Source: Paracoccus sp. TOH (GTDB taxonomy: Bacteria > Pseudomonadota > Alphaproteobacteria > Rhodobacterales > Rhodobacteraceae). From it: DNA of 64,000 nucleotides. Each line of letters begins with the position of its first letter. Position 1 is the stretch's first letter. Position numbers and translations under genes: made by a program. The stretch spans positions 292,001 through 356,000 of the forward strand of contig NZ_CP098360.1 of assembly GCF_030388245.1 (NCBI RefSeq). Reading direction: 5' to 3'. The notes beneath the pieces were generated by a model that was not told where the DNA came from, searched no databases, and saw nothing but the letters and a program-made list of their open reading frames with translations. Shown piece after piece: positions 38,614 to 46,723 of the stretch.

Positions 38614-38622
38614 AGAATCACG

Positions 38623-39087
38623 TCACTTCATCAGCCGGTCCTTGACCACCGGGCCGACGGCGCCGAAATCCATCTGCCCGGCATGGCGGCTGCGCAGCTC
38701 GGCCATGACCCGGCCCATGTCGCGGATCGACTCGGCGCCCAGATCGGCGATGGCCTTGTCGATGGCGGCGCGGGTCTCCGCCTCGTCCAGCTGGCGCGGC
38801 AGATAGGATTGGATCACCCTGATCTCGTCCTGCTCGCGCTCGGCCAGCTCCAGCCGGCCGCCCTCTTCATAGGCCCTGGCCGATTCCTGGCGCTGCTTGA
38901 CCATTTTGGACAGGATGGCGGTCAGGTCGGCCTCGCTCAGCCCGGCCTCGTCGCCGCTTTCGGTGCGGGCGGCGATCTCGCGGTCCTTGATGGCGGCCGA
39001 GATCAGCCGCAGCGTCGAGAGCCGCGCCGTCTCCTTGGCTTTCATCGCGTCCTTGGTGTCGGCCAGAATACGCTCGCGCAGTCCCAT
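38623..39087 (-). CDS. GatB/YqeY domain protein
   Basis: A 154-residue protein of the YqeY family, which resembles the tRNA-binding tail of the GatB amidotransferase subunit; its cellular role is unsettled. Family features: the N-terminal RERILADTKDAMKAKETARLSTLRLISAAIKDREI, central LSKMVKQRQESARAYEEGGR, and ESIRDMGRVMAELRSRHAGQMD towards the end. The ATG at 39087 has GAGGA upstream. It is divergent from carA across a 168-bp shared promoter region. Confidence 0.9.
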   Translation of the reverse strand: MGLRERILADTKDAMKAKETARLSTLRLISAAIKDREIAARTESGDEAGLSEADLTAILSKMVKQRQESARAYEEGGRLELAEREQDEIRVIQSYLPRQLDEAETRAAIDKAIADLGAESIRDMGRVMAELRSRHAGQMDFGAVGPVVKDRLMK

Positions 39088-39200
39088 GTGATCCTCGCTG
39101 AATGAATTCCGCCGGGTGGTGCCCGGCTTCGCCCCCGCCGTCAAGCCGTGCCCTCAACCCCGGCCATCCGTCAAAGTTCCGCGCGCCGCCGGTTCCCGCC

Positions 39201-39229
39201 TTGACGCCCGCCCGCCCTTTACCTAGGTT
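39201..39229 (+). promoter_or_regulatory. Possible carA promoter
   Basis: TTGACG (39201-39206), a 17-bp spacer and TAGGTT (39224-39229) resemble a weak -10. It ends 26 bp before the carA ATG. Only the -35 element is convincing. Confidence 0.35.
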
Positions 39230-39255
39230 CCCGCCGATTTACCCGGAGAGTGACG

Positions 39256-40404
39256 ATGCCCCAGAAACCGACCGCATGTCTTGCGCTTGCCGACGGCACC
39301 GTGTTCCACGGCCAGGGCTTCGGCGCGGTCGGGGAAGTGGTGGCCGAGCTGGTCTTCAACACCGCGATGACCGGCTATCAGGAGATCATGACCGATCCCT
39401 CCTATGCCAGCCAGGTCGTGACCTTCACCTTCCCGCATATCGGCAATACCGGCGTGACCGAGCAGGACGACGAGGCGCCCGAGCCGGTCGCCTCGGGCAT
39501 CGTGGTGAAATGGGACCCGACCGAGCCCTCGAACTGGCGCGCCAGCGCGGACCTGGTCGACTGGATGGCGCGGCGCGGCCGCATCGGCATCGGCGGCGTC
39601 GACACCCGCCGCCTGACCCGGGCGATCCGCCAGCAGGGCTCGCCGCATGTGGTGCTGGCCCATGATCCGCAGGGCAATTTCGACATCGCCGCCATGGTCG
39701 CCAAGGCACGCGACTGGCAAGGCATCGTGGGGCTGGACCTTGCGAAAGAGGTCAGCTGCCGGCAAAGCTATCGCTGGGACGAGGGTCTGTGGTCCTGGCC
39801 CGGAACCTTCGGCCAATCGGAGGAAAAGAAGCCCTTCCGCGTCGTCGCCGTCGATTACGGCGCGAAACGCAACATCCTGCGCTCGCTGGCGCAAAGCGGC
39901 GCCGAGGTGACGGTGCTGCCCGCCACCGCCACCGCCGAGGAGGTGCTGGCCCATGATCCCGAGGGGGTGTTCCTGTCGAACGGCCCGGGCGACCCGGCCG
40001 CGACCGGCACATATGCCGTGCCGATGATCCGGGAGCTGCTGGACCGCGACCTGCCGATCTTCGGCATCTGCCTGGGCCACCAGATGCTGGCCTTGGCGCT
40101 TGGCGCCAGCACCATCAAGATGAACCACGGCCATCACGGCGCCAACCACCCGGTCAAGGACGTGGAAACCGGCAAGGTCGAGATCACCTCGATGAACCAC
40201 GGTTTCGCGGTGGATGCCCAGACCCTGCCCGAGGGCGTGATCGAGACCCATGTCAGCCTGTTCGACGGCTCGAATTGCGGGCTGCGGGTGGCGGAAAAGC
40301 CGGTCTTCTCGGTGCAGTATCACCCCGAGGCGAGCCCCGGCCCGCAGGACAGCACCTATCTGTTCGAGCGTTTCACCGAGGCGATGCGCGCCCGCCGCGC
40401 CTGA
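39256..40404 (+). CDS. carA: Carbamoyl-phosphate synthase small subunit
   Basis: Glutaminase subunit that feeds ammonia to CarB for carbamoyl phosphate, used in arginine and pyrimidine synthesis. The 382-residue protein has the N-terminal small-subunit domain (ACLALADGTVFHGQGFG; NTAMTGYQEIMTDPSY) and a C-terminal class I amidotransferase domain with Cys in FGICLGHQML and His/Glu in VQYHPEASPGP. The ATG at 39256 follows GGAGAG; a GTG six bases earlier is less likely. carB is not in the window. Confidence 0.95.
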   Translation: MPQKPTACLALADGTVFHGQGFGAVGEVVAELVFNTAMTGYQEIMTDPSYASQVVTFTFPHIGNTGVTEQDDEAPEPVASGIVVKWDPTEPSNWRASADLVDWMARRGRIGIGGVDTRRLTRAIRQQGSPHVVLAHDPQGNFDIAAMVAKARDWQGIVGLDLAKEVSCRQSYRWDEGLWSWPGTFGQSEEKKPFRVVAVDYGAKRNILRSLAQSGAEVTVLPATATAEEVLAHDPEGVFLSNGPGDPAATGTYAVPMIRELLDRDLPIFGICLGHQMLALALGASTIKMNHGHHGANHPVKDVETGKVEITSMNHGFAVDAQTLPEGVIETHVSLFDGSNCGLRVAEKPVFSVQYHPEASPGPQDSTYLFERFTEAMRARRA

Positions 40405-40426
40405 ACCCGGCAAAAAGCCGGCGCGA

Positions 40427-40441
40427 TTAACCCGTTCTTAA
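40427..40441 (+). promoter_or_regulatory. Exact CtrA-type site upstream of the MshEN-glycosyltransferase gene
   Basis: TTAACCCGTTCTTAA is an exact TTAA-N7-TTAA CtrA site; with flanking bases it reads TTAACC-N5-TTAACC. It is 28 bp upstream of the annotated start (52 bp from the alternative start) and within the 65-bp gap after carA. In Rhodobacterales CtrA controls motility and surface genes. Confidence 0.6.
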
Positions 40442-40469
40442 CCCTCTGCATGGCAGAGATCGGGTCGGA

Positions 40470-42572
40470 ATGACCTGGACCGGGAAACGCGCTATGGCCC
40501 GCACCGCTGTTATCAAGCCCTTCCCGACCGGGCCGGCCCCGGTCGTCCCGGCCGCGCCCGCGGCGACGCTGGTCGCGCCGCGCGACCTGCGCCCGCTGGG
40601 CCAGATCCTGATCGAGGACGGCGCAGTCGATCCGCGCAACCTGCTCAAGGCCGTGGTCATGCGCCGCCGCCAGCAGGCGCGGCTGGGCGAGATCCTGCTG
40701 GCGAACGGCTGGGTGCAGGAAGAGGCGCTGACCCGCGCCCTGTCCCGGCAATGGCGCAGCAGCGTTCTCGACCTCAAGGCGCTGCCGCCCGATCCGCGCC
40801 TGGTCGACGCCCTGGGCGCGCAGCTTTGCCTGGCCGAGGGCGTGGTGCCCTGGCGGCGCGTCGGCGGCGTGACCTTCATCGCCACCGCCCGGCCCGAGGA
40901 TTTCGAGGCGCTGCGCGCCCGCCTGCCCGCCGGCTTCGGTGCCGTGCGCATGCTGCTTTGCTCGGAAAATGCCGCGCGCGAGGCGATCCTGACCCTGCGC
41001 CGCACCGCGCTGATCCGCCAGGCCGAGACCCGGGTGCCGGCCCAGGAAAGCTGCCGCACCCGCAACGAACGCCGCTTCGGCCGAATCGCCATGGGCGCGA
41101 TCGCGGCGGCGGCGCTGGGGCTGCTGCTGGCGCCGATCGCGGTGATCGCGCTGCTGACCGCCTGGGCGGTGCTGACGCTGATCGCCTCGGCCTCGCTGAA
41201 GCTCGTCTCCTTCGCCGCCATCCTGCGCCGGCACCGCCGCGACCGGATGCTGGCCAAGGCCATGGCGCGCGGAGCCGCCCCGCGCGCCGAGATGACGGCG
41301 CCGCTGCCGGTGATCTCGGTCATGGTGCCGCTGTTCGCCGAGGCGAATATCGCCGACAAGCTGATCGGCCGGCTGTCGCGGCTGGACTACCCGCGCGAGT
41401 TGATGGACATCCTGATCGTGGTCGAGGCGACCGACCGCATCACCTGCGAGGCGCTGGAGGGCGCCCGGCTGCCGCGCTGGCTGCGGGTGGTGACGGTGCC
41501 GGACGGCCCGATCCGCACCAAGCCGCGGGCGCTGAACTACGCGCTGAACTTCTGCCGCGGCGCGATCATCGGCGTCTGGGACGCCGAGGACCGGCCCGAA
41601 CCCGACCAATTGCACAAGGTCGCGCGCGGCTTTCATTTCGCGCCCGCCGACGTGGTCTGCCTGCAGGGCGTGCTGGACTATTACAACCCGCGCAGCAACT
41701 GGCTGGCCCGCGCCTTCACCATCGAATATGCCTCGTGGTTCCGGGGCACGCTGGCCGGGGCGGCGGCGCTGGATCTGGTGGTTCCGCTGGGGGGAACGAC
41801 GCTGTTCTTCCGCCGCGAGGCGCTGGAGGCGGTCGGCGCCTGGGACGCCTGGAACGTCACCGAGGACGCCGATCTGGGCGTCCGCCTGACCCGGCGCGGC
41901 TATCGCACGCAGATGCTGGACACCGTAACCCATGAAGAGGCGAATTGCCGGCTGATCCCCTGGGTCAAGCAGCGCTCGCGCTGGCTCAAGGGCTTCGCCA
42001 TGACCTGGAGCGTGCATATGCGCGATCCGGCGGCGCTGTGGCGCGACCTGGGCCCGCGCCGCTTCATCGGGCTGCAGGTGCAGCTTTTCGCTTCGGTCTC
42101 GCAATATCTGCTGGCGCCGGTGCTGTGGAGCTTCTGGCTGCTCAGCCTCGGCCTGCCGCATCCGATGCGCGGGGTGCTGTCGGGCCTGCTGGGCGGCCAT
42201 GCCATCGCCCTGCTGTTCACGCTGTTCGTGGCCTCGGAATTGCTGAACATCGCCATCGGCTGCTGGGCGGTGCGCGGGCGCCGGCATCGCCATCTGCTGC
42301 CCTGGGTGCCGACGCTGCACCTGTATTTCCCGCTCGGCTGCCTGGCGGCCTGGAAGGCGATCTACGAAGTGGTGGCGAAGCCCTTCTACTGGGACAAGAC
42401 CCAGCACGGCCTCTTCGACGCCGGCCAGGACGAGACGCCGGACGCCGCGCCCGTGGCGAAACCGGGCCAGCTGATTCCCCTGCATCACGGGACCGAAGCC
42501 GAGTCGGCCGCGAAACCTTCCGACGGGGGGCGGTCGCAACGGCTGGTGCCCATGCTGGGCGAGGTGAGCTAG
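40470..42572 (+). CDS. Membrane glycosyltransferase (GT2) with N-terminal MshEN-like domain
   Basis: A 700-residue processive-type glycosyltransferase of the cellulose-synthase-like clan, probably making or exporting a surface polysaccharide. N-terminal residues about 40-160 resemble GspE_N/MshEN domains with two tandem motifs: PLGQILIEDG...LLKAV near 42-62 and RLGEILLANG...LTRALSRQ at 71-94; MshEN binds c-di-GMP in other proteins. Two helices near 190-235 precede the GT2 domain (MVPLFAEANIADKLIGRL; WDAEDRPEPDQL; TEDADLGVRL; QxxRW as KQRSRW), then several helices. A start at 40494 is also possible. The CtrA site upstream hints at cell-cycle/motility-linked control. It resembles NfrB-type proteins with domains in the other order. 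Confidence 0.85.
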   Translation: MTWTGKRAMARTAVIKPFPTGPAPVVPAAPAATLVAPRDLRPLGQILIEDGAVDPRNLLKAVVMRRRQQARLGEILLANGWVQEEALTRALSRQWRSSVLDLKALPPDPRLVDALGAQLCLAEGVVPWRRVGGVTFIATARPEDFEALRARLPAGFGAVRMLLCSENAAREAILTLRRTALIRQAETRVPAQESCRTRNERRFGRIAMGAIAAAALGLLLAPIAVIALLTAWAVLTLIASASLKLVSFAAILRRHRRDRMLAKAMARGAAPRAEMTAPLPVISVMVPLFAEANIADKLIGRLSRLDYPRELMDILIVVEATDRITCEALEGARLPRWLRVVTVPDGPIRTKPRALNYALNFCRGAIIGVWDAEDRPEPDQLHKVARGFHFAPADVVCLQGVLDYYNPRSNWLARAFTIEYASWFRGTLAGAAALDLVVPLGGTTLFFRREALEAVGAWDAWNVTEDADLGVRLTRRGYRTQMLDTVTHEEANCRLIPWVKQRSRWLKGFAMTWSVHMRDPAALWRDLGPRRFIGLQVQLFASVSQYLLAPVLWSFWLLSLGLPHPMRGVLSGLLGGHAIALLFTLFVASELLNIAIGCWAVRGRRHRHLLPWVPTLHLYFPLGCLAAWKAIYEVVAKPFYWDKTQHGLFDAGQDETPDAAPVAKPGQLIPLHHGTEAESAAKPSDGGRSQRLVPMLGEVS

Positions 42573-42684
42573 AACCGGCCGCAGGCCGAGCCACCGCCCC
42601 TCTGCCACGAAGCGCGCTTCTGATCCGGCCGCCGGGTGCTCTCGGCCGGTCAAACCCGATCCGCGGCCCCCCGGCTGCGCCCGG

Positions 42685-45492
42685 CTAGCCGGCGGCGGCC
42701 CGCGCCTCCACCCCGGCCAGAATGCCGTCGATGACGCCGCCGGCCGTCTCGACCGTCCCGGCCAGCCGGGCGGCGAGGTGCTCGAGCGTATCGCAGCCGG
42801 TCTCGCGCAGCAGGAAGGCCTGCCCGCCCTTGCCGAGATTGTCCATGTCCAGCGGTTTTTCGGTCAGCAGCCGGCCCGCGCATTGCAGGTTCCACAGGAA
42901 GCGCCGGGCCGCGGCAAGCCTTTCCGCCTCCTCGCGCCCGACCAGGCCGGCGCGCGGGCCGGCGCGCAGCTGTGCCGGCGCCGCACGCGCCGCCGAACCG
43001 GCGCGCAGCGCGAAACATTGCGCCAGCAATTCGATGTCCTGCAAGCGGCCGCGGCCGATCTTGGCCTCCCAAGCGCCGTCCGGGGCCTTGGCGGCGAAGA
43101 TGCGTGCCCGCATCTCGGCCAGGTCGGGCAGGACGCGCGGATCGCCGCCGCGGCTCTGCAGCACCTCGACGCGCAGCGCCTCGACCTCATCGGCCAGCGC
43201 GGCGGCATCGGCGCCGCAGATGCCGATGACCCGGGCACGGGTCAGGGCCAGATGCTCCCAAGTCCAGGCCTCGGTCATCTGGTAGTCGCAAAAGCTCTGC
43301 ACCGAGGTCGCCACCGGCCCCTGCCGCCCCGAGGGCCGCAGCCGCATGTCCACCTCGTAAAGCCGTCCGGCCGAGGTCGGCGCCGAGATCGCGGTGATCA
43401 CCGCCTGGGTCAACCGCGCGTAATAGGCCCGCGTCGCCAGGGGCTTCGTCCCGTCCGAACTGTCCTGACCGGCGGCATCGTAGATCACGATCAGGTCGAG
43501 ATCCGACGCGGCATTGAGCTGCCGGGCCCCCAGCGAGCCCATGCCCAGCACCACCGCCCCGCGACCCGGCGCCGGGCCGTGCCGGCGCGCGAATTCCGCC
43601 GCCACCACCGGAAACAGCGCCGCCACCGCCGCATCGGCGATGTCGGCATATTGGCCGCCCGCCTCCTCGGCACCGATCAGGCTGCGCAGGTGATGGACGC
43701 CGACGCGGAACTGCCATTCATGCGCCCAGCGCCGCGCCGCATCCAGCGCCTGTTCATAGCCGCCGTTCGGCGCCGTCAGCGCCGAGGCCAGCACCTGGTC
43801 AAGCTGGCGGCGCAGCTCGGCCACGCCCGGCCAGGCCGCGAAGAAGCTGCCGCCCAGCACCGCGTCCAGCACCTCGGGATGGCGGGCGAGATAGGCGGCA
43901 AGCCCGGGCGCGGTGCCGCAGATGTCGACGATCAGCTCGATCAGTTGCGGATTGGCCTCGAAAAGCGAGAAAAGCTGCACCCCGGCCGGCAGCCCGGCCA
44001 GGAAGGCATCGAACCGGGCCAGCGCCTCGCCGGCATGGGCGGCGGCGGTCAGCCGGGTCAGCAGGTCGGGCTCGATCCGGGCAAAGACCTCGCGGCCGCG
44101 GGCCGAACGCAGGGCGGGATAGCCGCGCCAGCGTTCCACCATCGCCTCGGCCTCGGGCGAAAGCTGCGGGCGCGCCCGCCGCTCGCCGGGGGCGAAGAAA
44201 TCGCCGGTCAGCGCCTCGACCCGGCGCAGGCGGTCGGCCAGGCGCGTCGACCAGGCGGCGGAATCGGCCTCGCCCATCATCCGGGCGATGGTGTCCAGCC
44301 CCTCGGCCGAGTTCGGCAGCGAATGGGTCTGGGCGTCGTTCACCATCTGGATGCGATGCTCGATCTCGCGATGCTCGCGGTAATGCGCGGTCAGTTCCTC
44401 GGCCACGTCAGGGGGCACCCAGCCCTTTTCGGCCAGCCGCGCCAGCCCCTCGACCGTGCCGCGCACCCGCAGCTCGGGGTCGCGGCCGCCGGCGATCAGC
44501 TGACGGGTCTGGGTGAAGAACTCGATCTCGCGGATGCCGCCCTGACCCAGCTTCATGTTGTGGCCGGGCACTTCGATGCGGCCATGCAGGCCCTTGTGCT
44601 CGCGGATGCGCAGCCGCATGGCATGGGCGTCCTGGATCGTGGCGAAATCCAGGTGCCGGCGCCAGACGAAGGGCCGCAATTCGCGCAGGAAACGCTCGCC
44701 CGCCGCAAGATCGCCGGCACAGGGACGCGCCTTGATATAGGCGCTGCGCTCCCAGGTGCGGCCCTCGGCCTCGTAATAGGCCAGCGCCGCCGAGAGCGAG
44801 ATGCAGACCGGCGTCACCGCGGCATCGGGCCGCAACCGCAGGTCGGTGCGGAAGACATAGCCCTGATCGGTATTGTCCGAGATGGTCGCCGCCGCCTTGC
44901 GGGTGGCGCGGATCAGGCTGGCGCGGGCCTCGTGCTGGTCGTCGCGGGCATAGGCGCTGTCGTCGTAAAGCACGATCAGGTCGATATCCGAGGAATAGTT
45001 CAGCTCTCCGGCGCCCATCTTGCCCATGGCGAGCGCGACGATGCCGCCGGCATCGGCTTCGGTCGGCGGCAGCTTGCCGCGCGCCTGTTCGGCCGCGACA
45101 TGGACGCGCAACGCCAGGTCGGTGGCGCGATCCGCCAGATCGGTCAGCGCCGCCGTCACCTGCTCGAGCCGCCAGACGCCCCCCAGATCGGCCAGCGCCG
45201 TCCACAGCGCCACCCGCCGCTTGGCGCGGCGCAGGGCCGGGCCGAGGGCATCGGCGGAAAGCGCCTCGAACCCGGCGGTTTCGCGGGCGACGACATCCTC
45301 ATGCGCCAGCGCCCCGGGCAGCCAGTCGGCCTCGCGCGCGATCAGCCCGGCCAGATAGGGGCTGCAACCGGCGGCCCCCCGGATCAACTCGCCCAGACGG
45401 GGATCGGCGATGCCGGTCGCCTGCAGCGCGGAAAGGCCGCGGGCAGGATCGACGGGGATGGGCAGGCGGGTGATGCGGGCGGTGAAATCCAT
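42685..45492 (-). CDS. glnE: Bifunctional glutamine synthetase adenylyltransferase/removase
   Basis: Attaches and removes AMP on glutamine synthetase in response to PII, setting nitrogen assimilation. The 935-residue protein has two nucleotidyltransferase cores: the N-terminal one with GKMGAGELNYSSDIDLIVLYD (about residues 165-185; the removase half in GlnE proteins) and the C-terminal one with GSLGARQLNAASDLDLIVIYD (about residue 650), separated by a helical regulatory region with GGIREIEFFTQ. Length is normal for this group. It lies on the minus strand, divergent from bpt across 228 bp. Confidence 0.95.
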   Translation of the reverse strand: MDFTARITRLPIPVDPARGLSALQATGIADPRLGELIRGAAGCSPYLAGLIAREADWLPGALAHEDVVARETAGFEALSADALGPALRRAKRRVALWTALADLGGVWRLEQVTAALTDLADRATDLALRVHVAAEQARGKLPPTEADAGGIVALAMGKMGAGELNYSSDIDLIVLYDDSAYARDDQHEARASLIRATRKAAATISDNTDQGYVFRTDLRLRPDAAVTPVCISLSAALAYYEAEGRTWERSAYIKARPCAGDLAAGERFLRELRPFVWRRHLDFATIQDAHAMRLRIREHKGLHGRIEVPGHNMKLGQGGIREIEFFTQTRQLIAGGRDPELRVRGTVEGLARLAEKGWVPPDVAEELTAHYREHREIEHRIQMVNDAQTHSLPNSAEGLDTIARMMGEADSAAWSTRLADRLRRVEALTGDFFAPGERRARPQLSPEAEAMVERWRGYPALRSARGREVFARIEPDLLTRLTAAAHAGEALARFDAFLAGLPAGVQLFSLFEANPQLIELIVDICGTAPGLAAYLARHPEVLDAVLGGSFFAAWPGVAELRRQLDQVLASALTAPNGGYEQALDAARRWAHEWQFRVGVHHLRSLIGAEEAGGQYADIADAAVAALFPVVAAEFARRHGPAPGRGAVVLGMGSLGARQLNAASDLDLIVIYDAAGQDSSDGTKPLATRAYYARLTQAVITAISAPTSAGRLYEVDMRLRPSGRQGPVATSVQSFCDYQMTEAWTWEHLALTRARVIGICGADAAALADEVEALRVEVLQSRGGDPRVLPDLAEMRARIFAAKAPDGAWEAKIGRGRLQDIELLAQCFALRAGSAARAAPAQLRAGPRAGLVGREEAERLAAARRFLWNLQCAGRLLTEKPLDMDNLGKGGQAFLLRETGCDTLEHLAARLAGTVETAGGVIDGILAGVEARAAAG

Positions 45493-45720
45493 GCCCAGAG
45501 CCTAGCTGCCGCCGGCGCCGCGTCAATGCCGCGCGGTTGCGATGCAACGCTCAATTCTTACGGTTTTCCCTGCTTGGCGTTGGGGGGAACTGTTGTTAGG
45601 CTCGACCCGAGTGCAACTGACAGCAGAGCCTAGGCCGCCGCCCATGCGCGCCGAAACGAGAACCACCCGACCGCATGCGCCCACGGGTGCGGCGCGCCCC
45701 AGAAGCCGGGGGCGCGGCTG

Positions 45721-46557
45721 ATGCGGCACAGCCTGCCTCATGCCCCGCAATTCTATGTGACGGCCCCGCAGCCCTGTCCCTATCTGCACGGCCGGGCCGA
45801 GCGCAAGCTGTTCACGGCGCTGGCCGGCGATTCGGCCAATGAACTGAACAACACGCTGTCTCGCCAGGGCTTCCGCCGCTCGCAGAACGTGCTTTACCGG
45901 CCCAGTTGCGAAAGCTGCGTCGCCTGCATGTCGGCGCGCATCCGGGTGTCCGAGTTCCGGCCCTCGCGCACGCAGCGCCGGGTGGCGCGCAAGACCACGC
46001 ATCTGCGCCGGCTCGCCACCAGCGCCTGGGCGACCGAGGAACAATACGACCTGTTCCGCGCCTATCTGGACGAGCGTCATGCCGATGGCGGCATGGCCGA
46101 CATGGACATCTTCGAATTCGCCGCGATGATCGAGGAGACGCCGGTGCGCAGCCGCGTCATCGAATATCGCAGTCATCAGGGCGACGGCGGCGACGCCCCG
46201 GGCAGCGACCGGCTGGTCGCGGTCTGCCTGACCGACGTGCTGGATGACGGGCTGAGCCTGGTCTACAGCTTCTACGACCCGGCGCTGGACAACCTCAGCC
46301 TGGGCACGCATATCATTCTGGACCATATCGAACTGGCGCGCAGCGCCGGGCTGCCCTTCGTCTATCTGGGCTATTGGGTGCCCGGCAGCCGCAAGATGGA
46401 TTACAAGGCGAAATTCTCGGCCCTGGAGATCTACAAGGGCGGGGTCTGGCAGCCGATCGGCGACCCGGCGCAGCACAGTTCGGACATCCATCCGCTGTCC
46501 ATCGACCCGATCGTCGAACAGGTGGCGCGCATCACCCTGCCGCCCAATCGGAGATGA
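45721..46557 (+). CDS. bpt: Aspartate/glutamate leucyltransferase (N-end rule)
   Basis: Transfers leucine from Leu-tRNA to N-terminal Asp or Glu of proteins, marking them for the ClpS-ClpAP N-degron pathway. The 278-residue ATE1-type protein has the N-terminal Cys-rich motif CESCVACM near residues 62-69 and the C-terminal domain with [25 protein letters not shown] and [17 protein letters not shown]. In proteobacteria this clade (Bpt) is a leucyltransferase rather than an arginyltransferase. No ClpS gene is in the window. A stem-loop starts at its stop codon. Confidence 0.92.
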   Translation: MRHSLPHAPQFYVTAPQPCPYLHGRAERKLFTALAGDSANELNNTLSRQGFRRSQNVLYRPSCESCVACMSARIRVSEFRPSRTQRRVARKTTHLRRLATSAWATEEQYDLFRAYLDERHADGGMADMDIFEFAAMIEETPVRSRVIEYRSHQGDGGDAPGSDRLVAVCLTDVLDDGLSLVYSFYDPALDNLSLGTHIILDHIELARSAGLPFVYLGYWVPGSRKMDYKAKFSALEIYKGGVWQPIGDPAQHSSDIHPLSIDPIVEQVARITLPPNRR

Positions 46558-46583
46558 TTACCGAAAAGCCCCGGTTTCGGTAA
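46558..46583 (+). terminator. Stem-loop between bpt and ilvB
   Basis: Perfect 9-bp stem TTACCGAAA / TTTCGGTAA with an 8-base GC-rich loop, starting directly after the bpt TGA and followed by an A/T-rich stretch. Likely the bpt terminator; a role in ilvB leader control cannot be excluded, but I see no Ile/Val/Leu-rich leader peptide. Confidence 0.5.
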
Positions 46584-46723
46584 GAATATTTCAAGATTCA
46601 GCGGCAGCGGGTCATTTTATTGGACAATCGGCATTGACCATGCCGCGCCGCCCTCATAGTTTCCCGCGACGCAGCACGGGACCAGCAGGCCCGGCCGCGA
46701 AGGTTCAGAAATGGAGAATGGGC

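Noticed and set aside
46634..46723. An N-terminal extension of ilvB or a leader peptide
   Set aside because: The sequence is Arg/Pro-rich with no Ile/Val/Leu run for attenuation, and the GGAGA ribosome site is just before the ATG at 46724.
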